The notes under the pieces: generated by a model
The model's database searches: none
What the model was told of the DNA's origin: nothing
Seen by the model: the letters and a program-made list of their open reading frames with translations, nothing else
Position numbers and translations under genes: made by a program
DNA from: Paenibacillus sp. PK3_47
GTDB taxonomy: Bacteria; Bacillota; Bacilli; Paenibacillales; Paenibacillaceae
Length of the DNA: 64,000 bases
Assembly: GCF_023520895.1 (NCBI RefSeq)
Contig: NZ_CP026029.1
Span: 2,480,001-2,544,000 of the forward strand
Direction: 5' to 3'
Shown here: piece after piece, positions 42,959 to 50,418 of the stretch
Layout: every line of letters begins with the position of its first letter
Position numbering within the stretch: position 1 is the stretch's first letter

Positions 42959-43006
42959 AAGCCCGGTATCAATCTGTTATCAGATTAGTTCAACCGCACC
43001 GGGCAG
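42959..43006 (-). other. Two-stem hairpin upstream of methyltransferase gene
   Basis: Minus strand outer stem GCCCGGT / ACCGGGC enclosing an inner AATCTG-ATAA-CAGATT hairpin; no U-run. Position in the leader of the methyltransferase gene suggests a regulatory or boundary structure. Confidence 0.35.
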
Positions 43007-43107
43007 TTACCTCGTTTAATCACCATGCCAAGCCTCTCTTCCGGGTGACAGAGCTTCCGGACACCCTGATATTTCCACCTCATATTATCATAGCCGCAGC
43101 ACAAAGA

Positions 43108-43125
43108 GGAAGCCTGAAGGCTTCC
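43108..43125 (-). terminator. Weak terminator-like hairpin
   Basis: GGAAGCCTTCAGGCTTCC stem followed on the minus strand by TCTTTGTG, downstream of the flavoprotein gene. Confidence 0.5.
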
Positions 43126-43159
43126 CCTTAACAACAGCTCTTTCAAGCAGAGCTGTCCT

Positions 43160-45148
43160 CTATTTCGCCAGGGCGCTGGCAGCTGCATCTTCACCGCCAA
43201 GACGGCCGGAAGTGAAGGAGTAGCCGAGACCGACGCCGTTGCCGACATAAGTATCATTGTAGAGTACACCTTCTGATTCAAGGCCTACTGCGTACAATCC
43301 CTTAATTGGTACACGCTGGTCATTGAGCACCTGGAATTGGGTATTGACGAGCAGTCCGCCGACCGAACCCAGGTTATTAATCTCAGCGATAATCGCATAG
43401 TATGGACCGCTGTCTCCCATCGGAAGCAGGTAATCCTTCGTTTTGCCGAATTCCGTATCAACGCCGGTCCGGGTCGCTTCCTGATACTTGTTGAACGCTT
43501 CAGTGAATACAGCTGTATCCATACCGGCGTTTGCTGCCAGCTCCTCAATGGAATTGCCTTTAAAGCCGTCGCCATTGGCAACCATCGCTTCAAATACTTT
43601 GTCTGCATCCTTCCAAGGCGTATCCAGCTTGAACTGGTCAGCGAACACCGCATAGAACTCCGGCGGCATGCCCGGAAGCGCAGGCGCTTTTACACCGTTC
43701 ATTCCTTTGGCCGTCAGGGCATCAATCTGCGCTTTAGAGACAATTACCAGATGATAAGGTCCGTTAAAAGCACTGGTGTTGGCAGCCGCTACGGCGGTCA
43801 ATGTTGCCGATTCATCCCTGAAGCGCGCGCCGGAGGAGCCGACATTCATGAAGTTAGGGAGATAGGTCAGCATCAGCGGATAGCTGGCAGCGAACGGCTC
43901 ATACTGGGCCTTCAGCTTTTCGGTCGCTCTGGCCAGCGTCTGGTGCAGCATTTGGCCGCCAAAATTGTCGGGCACCTTGGCCCCGGCATCCCAGGACATC
44001 TGCAGTCCTTCCCCGATATTCTGGCCAAGACCGCCGTTCACACCCTCGAATCCAAAAGCCTCTTTAACCATTTCCTTATTGGCAGCATAACCGCCTGTAG
44101 CCATGATGATGCTCTTTCCGGTAATTTCAAGTGTTGTGCCGTCAGCCTTCTCGGCAACTACACCTGTAACCGCACCATCTCTGCCGGTCATCAGCTTCTT
44201 GGCCGTCGTTTCGGTCAGGACCTCCCCGCCTGTTGCCTCCACCGAAGCGGCAAGCATAGCGCGAAGCAGATCCTGGCGGGTCTCATAAGCCGGAAGCATA
44301 TGCAGCTGTTCCCCGTCAAAATTGATAAAAGTCGTCTTGTAGCCTTTTTCATCAAGCCAGTCATAGGTTGCACCCGACTCGGTTACATACTGGCGGATCG
44401 CTCCGGCGTCCACACGCCAGTGGTTGTCCACGATCCAGTCGGCGATTTCCTGCTCCACATTGACTTTGAGCCCGCTGCTGACCGCGGCCGAGGAATTGTA
44501 GAACTTGCCCGCCCAGGACAAATTGCTCGCGCCGCCGATCGTGGCTGTCTTCTCGATAAGGATGACCTTGGCCCCTTTGTCTGCAGCAGACACGGCTGCC
44601 GATACGCCGGAAGCCCCGGCACCTACGACTACGACATCTGCCGACAGCTGTTCTGTTTTGCCTTCGCCGGATTTGGCCACGGCTCTGGATTTGAAAGCTT
44701 CCACGTTGCCGCCTGCCTGTGCAAGGGCATCTTCAACCGCAGCCAGAAGCGCGCTGCTGGATTCGGAAGCGCCGCTGACGGCATCGACCGCCAGTGTCTG
44801 GCCGGCAATGATCTCTTCCTTCACTTTATTGATCGCCTCGACACCGATGCCTGCCGTCTCATTCTGGCTGAGCACCTGGATATCCGTAATGGTCTGCTTC
44901 TCATCCAGCGTTACCTCCACCTGGATTTTGCCGTCTTTACCGTCGGCCTCCGCCTTGTAGGTTCCTGCCTTAAAAGAATCCGGTATTTCTGCTGATTCCT
45001 CCGGCACCTGCGATGCTTCCGGTGAAGCGGACGGCGGTACTGAAGCTTCCTGTTCAGCTGAATTGCCGCTGCAGCCGCTAATGACAGTAAGCAGCATGAT
45101 GAGACACAGTGTTACCATGAACATTTTGGATGATGATCGTTTGTGCAC
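43160..45148 (-). CDS. FMN/FAD flavoprotein reductase lipoprotein (fumarate reductase-like)
   Basis: 662 residues. Lipoprotein signal with lipobox VISGC (Cys near 26) followed by a Ser/Glu-rich linker. FMN-binding domain at about 58-145 with the flavinylation-type motif 'DAVSGASESS'; the acceptor position is Ser instead of the usual Thr. From about 172 an FAD_binding_2 domain: 'VVVVGAGASGVSAAVSAADKGAKVILIEK', ending in 'GLYAVGLESEGVLYNDTYVGNGVGLGYSFTSGRLGG'. Architecture is that of extracellular fumarate/urocanate reductases that take electrons from the quinone pool. GTG start with GGGGGAAAA SD. Downstream of a MerR regulator gene and a MerR-type promoter. Confidence 0.88.
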   Translation of the reverse strand: MHKRSSSKMFMVTLCLIMLLTVISGCSGNSAEQEASVPPSASPEASQVPEESAEIPDSFKAGTYKAEADGKDGKIQVEVTLDEKQTITDIQVLSQNETAGIGVEAINKVKEEIIAGQTLAVDAVSGASESSSALLAAVEDALAQAGGNVEAFKSRAVAKSGEGKTEQLSADVVVVGAGASGVSAAVSAADKGAKVILIEKTATIGGASNLSWAGKFYNSSAAVSSGLKVNVEQEIADWIVDNHWRVDAGAIRQYVTESGATYDWLDEKGYKTTFINFDGEQLHMLPAYETRQDLLRAMLAASVEATGGEVLTETTAKKLMTGRDGAVTGVVAEKADGTTLEITGKSIIMATGGYAANKEMVKEAFGFEGVNGGLGQNIGEGLQMSWDAGAKVPDNFGGQMLHQTLARATEKLKAQYEPFAASYPLMLTYLPNFMNVGSSGARFRDESATLTAVAAANTSAFNGPYHLVIVSKAQIDALTAKGMNGVKAPALPGMPPEFYAVFADQFKLDTPWKDADKVFEAMVANGDGFKGNSIEELAANAGMDTAVFTEAFNKYQEATRTGVDTEFGKTKDYLLPMGDSGPYYAIIAEINNLGSVGGLLVNTQFQVLNDQRVPIKGLYAVGLESEGVLYNDTYVGNGVGLGYSFTSGRLGGEDAAASALAK

Positions 45149-45217
45149 TTTCTTTTCCCCCTGTATCGTTGTTAGCAGTCCTTATGAAGCTCATCAGAGC
45201 CCGATGAATATGCCCAG

Positions 45218-45248
45218 AGTGTAAACCTTAGTGCAGGACCAAGGTCAA
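45218..45248 (-). promoter_or_regulatory. MerR-type promoter with 19-bp spacer
   Basis: Minus strand TTGACC (45248-45243), 19-base spacer containing the dyad ACCTT...AAGGT, and TACACT (45223-45218). The overlong spacer and the dyad within it are diagnostic of promoters activated by MerR-family regulators; it reads toward the flavoprotein gene. Confidence 0.82.
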
Positions 45249-45283
45249 TGAACTATATGTGAAACTTTTCTCAATCTAAGCAA

Positions 45284-46090
45284 TCAAATAGGAATGTTGA
45301 TCTCCAGATAAGTCTTGTGCTCTCCGCCCGTTCTTTCGGTAAACAAAATTTTGCCCGTGATATCCCCGGTGATGGCATAGCGGTGCTCTTCAGCATAATC
45401 CAGCATGAATTGGAACGCCCCCCGCTCAAGATACTCCTCGTCATGCGAAACAATCACTGAAGAGATGCAGGTGCCAGGCTGAACATATTCCACACTGTCA
45501 TTGAGGCAGACCGCAAGCTTGTCCTGATCGGCTTCAAGCAGAGCCAGCCCCCAGCTGTAGCTCAGACCGGCGTTTCCGCAGATGTCTCCCGTATTCTCTA
45601 TACGAAAAGAGTAGAAGGTAAAAGGCAGCAGCTCCATCCATTCCTGAACCGTTCTTTTGAGACAATCCTTCTGAAGAAGGGTATTCCTGTCCGTCTGCTG
45701 GATCCGGTACATCCCCGGCGCCTGCCTGATCCTGCACTTGTAAAAGGAACCGCCGATCATCCGGAGCTCCTTGTGAATCTCCTCCATCTTCTCCAGCAGC
45801 AGCGTGCTGCGCCTGATCTCCGCCTCTAACTGCAGCCGTGCGGCAGCGATTGTATCAACTACCCGCTCCGACGGTGCGTCATTTATCAGCTCGGCAACAT
45901 CCTGGAGCGGAATCTGCAGACTCCGGTACCACCTGCTCGACAGCAGGTTTCTGGCATCCAGGTCGCCAAAATATCGGTAGTTATTGTGATGGTCTTTGAC
46001 CGGCCTGACAATATCATGCCGCTCATATAAGCGCAGTGTATCTGCTGTGACGCCGAGAATTGACGCGAACTCCCCGATTGAATATTTCAT
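45284..46090 (-). CDS. MerR-family activator with effector-binding domain
   Basis: 268 residues. N-terminal MerR HTH ('YSIGEFASILGVTADTLRLYERHDIVRPVKDHHNNYRYF', given in outline), dimer helix (about 75-112), and a C-terminal domain (about 115-268) of the BmrR/GyrI-like type. No cysteine arrangement of metal sensors is seen, so a small-molecule ligand is likely. The gene lies upstream of the flavoprotein gene on the same strand, with the 19-bp-spacer promoter between them: predicted activator of that gene. Confidence 0.88.
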   Translation of the reverse strand: MKYSIGEFASILGVTADTLRLYERHDIVRPVKDHHNNYRYFGDLDARNLLSSRWYRSLQIPLQDVAELINDAPSERVVDTIAAARLQLEAEIRRSTLLLEKMEEIHKELRMIGGSFYKCRIRQAPGMYRIQQTDRNTLLQKDCLKRTVQEWMELLPFTFYSFRIENTGDICGNAGLSYSWGLALLEADQDKLAVCLNDSVEYVQPGTCISSVIVSHDEEYLERGAFQFMLDYAEEHRYAITGDITGKILFTERTGGEHKTYLEINIPI

Positions 46091-46269
46091 GAAAAGCCCC
46101 CCAGCTTTGTCGAAATTTATCTTTGACTACTTCATGATAGTGTCTTTCGGTGCCAATTCTTGTGGATTTTGTCACATTTGCAGCCATCTTTTCCTGTCGC
46201 CCCCGCCGCCGGCATCGTATATACTAGAATTTACTAGAAAATCTGATCAGCGGAGGAGTGGTCATCCCT

Positions 46270-47355
46270 GTGAATCTGTCAGAAAAGGTAGCAAACCTCC
46301 CTTTGACTCCCGGCGTGTACCTGATGAAGGACAGTCTCGGGCATATTATCTATGTAGGTAAGGCCAAGCAGCTGAAGAAACGGGTGCAGTCCTATTTTTA
46401 CAACTCCAAAGGGCACTCACCCAAGGTCAAACGGCTGGTCAGCAACATCCGGGACCTCGAATACAGGCTTACTGATACCGAATTTGAAGCGTTTATGCTG
46501 GAATGCCAGCTGATTAAAGAAATCAAGCCCATGTACAATAGAAAAATGAAAAATCCGCTCGCCTATACCTACATCTCTATCCGCAGAGAGGGGGCTTACC
46601 GCCAGCTTGAAGTCGGCTATGAGCCTGGTGCAGGGGAGAAAAGCCATCATTTCGGCCCTTACACGAGCAGAAGCACGGTGGAAAGAGCGATCCAGGGCAT
46701 CAAGGAATCCCAGCGGATTCTGTGCAGCAGCCCTCATGTCAAAAACAGTTTGTGCCTGAACCATTCGCTGGGCTTGTGTATCGGCATGTGCGGGGGCGGG
46801 AAAGCGCTGGAGCAGTATAATCTGATCATCGATCAGGTCATCGCACTGTTAAACGGGAGTGATACCGGAATTTTGAACGATCTGGAGCGGCGTATGGAGG
46901 AGGCTGCGGAGCGGTTTGATTTTGAGGCAGCGGCCAAATACCGCGACTATACCGGGGCAGTGCAGGCATTGCTGCATAAGGAAAAGGTCTCCAGATTTAC
47001 GGAGGAAAACCGCAACATCGCTGTGCTGGAATCGGTCAGTGAGGCTGCACTGAAGCTCATTCTGATCAAGGGCAGCCGGATCATCCATCAGGACAAGCTG
47101 GACAGCGGACATCCCGGACTGCAGCAGCTGATCACCTCAGCGGTCAGGGATCATTTCCGCCTGGCAAAAGACCAGCCCCCTGATGAGGTCAACCGCCATA
47201 AAATTGACGAAGCCCAGATCATCTACAGCTACCTCAAGCACAGCTCCGGCTGCTACATCCTTATTCCGGGAGAATGGCTGGAGCCGGGGCCGCAGGCAGA
47301 TCTGGATGAGGGAGTCCGCGGACTTCTGGACAGCTGCTTTGAGCAGGCAGAATAA
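46270..47355 (+). CDS. UvrC-like protein: GIY-YIG plus UVR domain, no C-terminal nuclease
   Basis: About 361 residues from GTG 46270 (MNLSEKVANLPLTPGVYLMKD), preceded by GGAGGAG; the GTG at 46258 overlaps that SD. GIY-YIG domain at about 14-95 ('GVYLMKDSLGHIIYVGKAKQLKKRVQSYF'), then UvrC-like middle region ('FGPYTSRSTVERAIQGI', 'CLNHSLGLCIGMCGG'), a UVR/UvrB-interaction motif ('LERRMEEAAERFDFEAAAKYRD') and a poorly conserved tail. The RNase H-like 5'-incision domain and HhH DNA-binding motifs of full UvrC (about 600 residues) are missing, so it should be able to make only the 3' incision, as E. coli Cho does. It is not a truncation by frameshift: the protein ends cleanly and a terminator follows. 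Confidence 0.88.
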   Translation: MNLSEKVANLPLTPGVYLMKDSLGHIIYVGKAKQLKKRVQSYFYNSKGHSPKVKRLVSNIRDLEYRLTDTEFEAFMLECQLIKEIKPMYNRKMKNPLAYTYISIRREGAYRQLEVGYEPGAGEKSHHFGPYTSRSTVERAIQGIKESQRILCSSPHVKNSLCLNHSLGLCIGMCGGGKALEQYNLIIDQVIALLNGSDTGILNDLERRMEEAAERFDFEAAAKYRDYTGAVQALLHKEKVSRFTEENRNIAVLESVSEAALKLILIKGSRIIHQDKLDSGHPGLQQLITSAVRDHFRLAKDQPPDEVNRHKIDEAQIIYSYLKHSSGCYILIPGEWLEPGPQADLDEGVRGLLDSCFEQAE

Positions 47356-47367
47356 CGGTAATTCAAA

Positions 47368-47422
47368 AAGAGGCTGTTCTCCGGTCAGAGTGATAATGAC
47401 CTACGGAGGACAGCCTCTTCTT
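47368..47422. terminator. Bidirectional terminator between UvrC-like and oxidoreductase genes
   Basis: AAGAGGCTGTTCTCCG / CGGAGGACAGCCTCTT arms (one bulge), A/T flanks both sides. Confidence 0.78.
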
Positions 47423-47465
47423 ATGGCGACCGGCCGGGTAAGCGGCTGGCTTTAGTCAAACGGTG

Positions 47466-48332
47466 TTACGCCTTGTCTGCATTCAGCAAATCGCTGACAC
47501 CCTGGCTGAGCGGTGTAAGCGGGCGGCCCAGCAGGTTCGTAAGGTCGCTGCTCTCCAGATCCAGAGCGCCTTCACGAATGGCCTGCTGGATCGCAACCAC
47601 GATCGGCAGGGCAAAGTCCGGCACACCGGCACTGGCCATGACACTGGAATATCCGGCATCATCCACCTGCTGCACAGCAACCTCTTTGCCGAGTACTCCG
47701 CCGACAACTGCAGCCAGCTCTTCCTGGGTCAGCGCAGGTCCGGACAATTCGTAGGTCTTATTCTCATGTCCTTCACCAGTCAGAACCGCTGCCGCAGCTT
47801 CTGCATAATCACGGCGGGTTGCCCAGCCTACTCTGCCGTTCCCTGCCGAGGTTACCCATGGCGCACCGGCTGCAGCAGCCTGAATGGACCCCGCTTCATT
47901 CTCCAGATACCAGTTATTGCGCAGGAAGGTGTACGGAATCCCGGTTTCCCGGATGAAGCCTTCTGTTGTGCGGTGTACAGGGGCCAGGAACAATGGGCTC
48001 TCCTCTGCGTTGGTTGCACTGGTATAAGCAATAAAGCCTACGCCTGCACGGACAGCGGCATCGACAGCGGCCTTATGCTGGCGGATCCGTGTATCATTGT
48101 CGCCGTCCGCGGACACGATAAGCAGACGGTCCACGCCTGCGAACGCCGCATCCAGCGTCTCCGGCTGATCAAAATCGCCATGTCTTACCTCCACTCCACG
48201 GGCCCGCAGGTTTTCTGCCTTCTCCGGGTTTCTTACACTGACCACAATATTCTCCGCTGGTACGGAGGCGAGAAGTCTCTCTGCCACAATTGCACCAAAA
48301 TGTCCTGTTGCTCCGGTCAATCCGATTTTCAT
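47466..48332 (-). CDS. NAD(P)H-binding atypical SDR (QorB/NmrA-like)
   Basis: 288 residues from ATG 48332, chosen because GGAGG is eight bases upstream; ATG 48338 is too close. Rossmann motif 'GLTGATGHFGAIVAERLL' (GxxGxxG), 'ENIVVSVRNPEKA' (NADP-specificity arginine), and the QorB-type 'YTSATNAEESPLFLAPVHRTTEGFIRETGIPYTFLRNNWY' segment. E. coli QorB is an NADPH quinone oxidoreductase. Probably quinone or carbonyl reduction; monocistronic. Confidence 0.87.
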   Translation of the reverse strand: MKIGLTGATGHFGAIVAERLLASVPAENIVVSVRNPEKAENLRARGVEVRHGDFDQPETLDAAFAGVDRLLIVSADGDNDTRIRQHKAAVDAAVRAGVGFIAYTSATNAEESPLFLAPVHRTTEGFIRETGIPYTFLRNNWYLENEAGSIQAAAAGAPWVTSAGNGRVGWATRRDYAEAAAAVLTGEGHENKTYELSGPALTQEELAAVVGGVLGKEVAVQQVDDAGYSSVMASAGVPDFALPIVVAIQQAIREGALDLESSDLTNLLGRPLTPLSQGVSDLLNADKA

Positions 48333-48460
48333 ATCCATAACCTCCGTATAAAAATATTTATTTATGCTAATGTCTTCTTCATATCCTGCCGGTTGAACAT
48401 TTGTTATCCTGTAACTATTGTAGTTACATGTGCTGAAGATGTCAAATCCTAATCTTTGTC

Positions 48461-49048
48461 CTATGCTTTGACCGTCTGAAAATAACGGTAGATCCGCTGC
48501 AGCTTCCTGCTGTGCTTCCCCCGCGGACTTTCCATGCTTCCGAACTCAAAAAATTTCACCTTACGGATGCCTACAAAGTTGAACAGTGCCTTGCGCATCA
48601 GCATTTTATGGGCATTCCCCAGCCACAGCAGCGGATAATTAGCGGGTCCCTTCATCACGGAAACGCATACCACCGATTTTCCCTTCAGCAGTCCTTCCGG
48701 AAGCAGGCCGCCCTTGTCACGGTAGGCAAAACCGGAAGCAAACATCTGGTCTATGTAGCCCATCAGCATCGCCGGCGGCCGTCCCCACCAGATCGGATAG
48801 ACAAGAACAATCTGATCCGCCCAGCTCAGCTGTTCCCTGTACTTGGCCAGCGCTGGATCACTGTGCATATCCCTCCTGCGCTTTTTTTCATTAAAAATCA
48901 GTACCGGATCGAACCCCTCCTCATACAAATCAAGCACCTGAATCGCGGAGATATGCCGGTTCTCACTGCTTCCCCGGATGACTTCCTGCAAAAAAGCATA
49001 ACTTAAGCTGTGATGATTCGGATGTGTATAGATGATCAGAGTGTTCAT
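48461..49048 (-). CDS. NAD(P)H dehydrogenase (quinone), flavodoxin-like fold
   Basis: 195 residues: 'LIIYTHPNHHSLSYAFLQEV' (flavin phosphate-binding start), 'YPIWWGRPPAMLMGYIDQMFASGFAYRD' (conserved flavin-binding loop and dimer motif), typical of KefF/YwrO/NQO1-like enzymes that reduce quinones by two electrons. SD AAAGGGGAA before ATG 49048. Divergent from a MarR gene with two TTGTC-N4-GATAA sites between, so it is a probable target of that regulator. Confidence 0.9.
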   Translation of the reverse strand: MNTLIIYTHPNHHSLSYAFLQEVIRGSSENRHISAIQVLDLYEEGFDPVLIFNEKKRRRDMHSDPALAKYREQLSWADQIVLVYPIWWGRPPAMLMGYIDQMFASGFAYRDKGGLLPEGLLKGKSVVCVSVMKGPANYPLLWLGNAHKMLMRKALFNFVGIRKVKFFEFGSMESPRGKHSRKLQRIYRYFQTVKA

Positions 49049-49067
49049 ACAGAGGATTCCCCTTTAC

Positions 49068-49122
49068 TTGTCATTTGATAACAAAAGGGTAGCACATCCT
49101 GATTTTAGTTGTCAAAAGATAA
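49068..49122. promoter_or_regulatory. Two MarR-type operator candidates
   Basis: TTGTCATTTGATAACAA (49068-49084) and TTGTCAAAAGATAA (49109-49122) share TTGTC-N4-GATAA with centres 41 bp apart, between the divergent oxidoreductase and MarR genes. Confidence 0.6.
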
Positions 49123-49170
49123 TTGTTTTTAGATAATTATTTTGCTATCGTTTCATCTGGAGGTGATTGT

Positions 49171-49599
49171 ATGGACAACAGCGTTTTATTTCAGAAAATT
49201 GTGGCTTTTACCACCGCCGTCCATCAGATTACAAACGAGATAACCAAAGATGTGAAATCCGCAGAGCTAACCTCTGTCCAGTATAAAATAATGGAGTACA
49301 TCGCTGTCAGCCAGCCTGTAACGTTAAGTGAAATCAGCGATTGTATGCATATGTCCATGCCGAATACGAGCCGGGAGATGCGCAAACTGAGTGAAAAGGG
49401 TCTTTGTGACAAAGTGACCGATCCGCTCGACCGGCGGAAACAGGGCATCACCTTATCTCCCTCCGGCCAGGCGATGATGAACGAGGCTTTCCTGACGGTT
49501 GCGGCCCGGTTCGCGGAGCGGATTTCACAGGCGAATGAAGCCGAGCGCCGGGAGATCGCACAGGCGCTGGATCTGCTGCAGAGGAAGGTGTTTTACTAG
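49171..49599 (+). CDS. MarR-family regulator
   Basis: 142 residues from ATG 49171, preceded by a perfect GGAGGTGATT; the frame opens 16 codons earlier without support. wHTH: 'LTSVQYKIMEYIAVSQPVTLSEISDCMHMSMPNTSREMRKLSEKGLCDKVTDPLDRRKQGITLSPSG' in outline, with the MarR wing 'DPLDRRKQGI'. One cysteine in 'SDCMHM' and one in 'GLCDKV' could allow oxidation or alkylation sensing. Divergent from the flavodoxin-fold oxidoreductase. Confidence 0.92.
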   Translation: MDNSVLFQKIVAFTTAVHQITNEITKDVKSAELTSVQYKIMEYIAVSQPVTLSEISDCMHMSMPNTSREMRKLSEKGLCDKVTDPLDRRKQGITLSPSGQAMMNEAFLTVAARFAERISQANEAERREIAQALDLLQRKVFY

Positions 49600-49701
49600 A
49601 TTGGCCGTATCAGGTACAGTGAAGCGGTGTTTTCCCGAGTGACGCTTCAAGATGCTGCGCCGGTACGCAATGGGGAGGATCTGTGTGGGAGGGCATAACG
49701 C

Positions 49702-49889
49702 TTAGTTGTATTTACTGCAGTTAAAAGGCTGCGAAAAACCGGATTTCAAAGTTTAACTGCATTCTGTGCATGTAAAAATAGCGAATTCTCTCTTTCTGCG
49801 GAATTTGGAGACTTTTAATTGCAGAACATGCAGCTAATGCTTATACGGCACAAGATTTCGGCGTTATAGTTGTAAGAAGTACAGCTATG
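49702..49889. repeat. Palindromic repeat cluster, family B (four units)
   Basis: Four imperfect 23-25-nt palindromes of the form TTAGTTGYA-N6-TRCAGYTAA at 49702-49724, 49752-49776, 49815-49837 and 49865-49889, spaced about 50, 61 and 51 bases. No ORF. Confidence 0.65.
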
Positions 49890-49997
49890 TGAATTGGCAC
49901 CGGGATACTGTGGTTCGGTGGGACTGAGATCGCTGATTTACTCGTGCATCCGCTAGAGGGGTCCGCAAAGTCTGCCGCAGCTAGAGAGCTGCGGAGC

Positions 49998-50185
49998 CTA
50001 ATTGGATATCCTCCACCTAATCCTGTTCATTTTGCGTGTTTAAGAGATTTAGCCGGAAATTCTCCAGCTATTGAGGCGGATACGAGCTTTTTGAGACTCA
50101 TCCAGTACATTTAAGTGGAGTTTTTCCAACAAGGATTGGAATAGCGGCATTTTTCAGTGAAACAGATGGAGATTTTCCACTTGGC
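49998..50185 (+). repeat. Dispersed ~190-bp intergenic repeat element, family A, copy 1
   Basis: Collinear with the reverse complement of 62700-62893. It is made of two inverted ~75-nt units, each containing two 22-nt imperfect palindromes (TTAG-TGGAGAAATTCCAC-TAA type). Shared islands include CTCCACCTAATCC (50004 area), GGAAATTCTCCAGCTATT (50057 area) and a 25-nt stretch at 50103-50127 with a single mismatch to copy 2. Confidence 0.7.
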
Positions 50186-50418
50186 TTGATCTGTACATGT
50201 CTCTTAAGGCGTTTGCCGGATAGTAACGCTGTGGTCCAGGTCCAATTTGCATCATGCTATAGTGCGTTAGTTAGCCGTCTGCATTTTCATTTTTTGCCGG
50301 TGCCACCGCCTCTCTTCCGGTTCCCGCCACACGCGTTGGCAACAATTGCCACACAACCATTCTGTCTTGTCATAGTCCAATGTATAGAGACCAAATCTAT
50401 CCATAAGGTGATGAATAC

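Larger units (their letters stand above)
49600..50418. other. 819-bp gene-free region
   Basis: Contains the two palindromic repeat clusters listed separately and, from about 50190, a low-similarity stretch leading to the NlpC/P60 gene. No supported ORF, tRNA or transposase remnant. Confidence 0.7.

Noticed and set aside
43337..44995. A 552-residue plus-strand open frame opposite the flavoprotein
   Set aside because: Antisense shadow of a gene with a clear FAD/FMN architecture; its sequence has no family features.
49998..50185. Insertion sequence remnant
   Set aside because: No transposase fragment, no clear terminal inverted repeats with target duplications could be established; listed as a repeat only.
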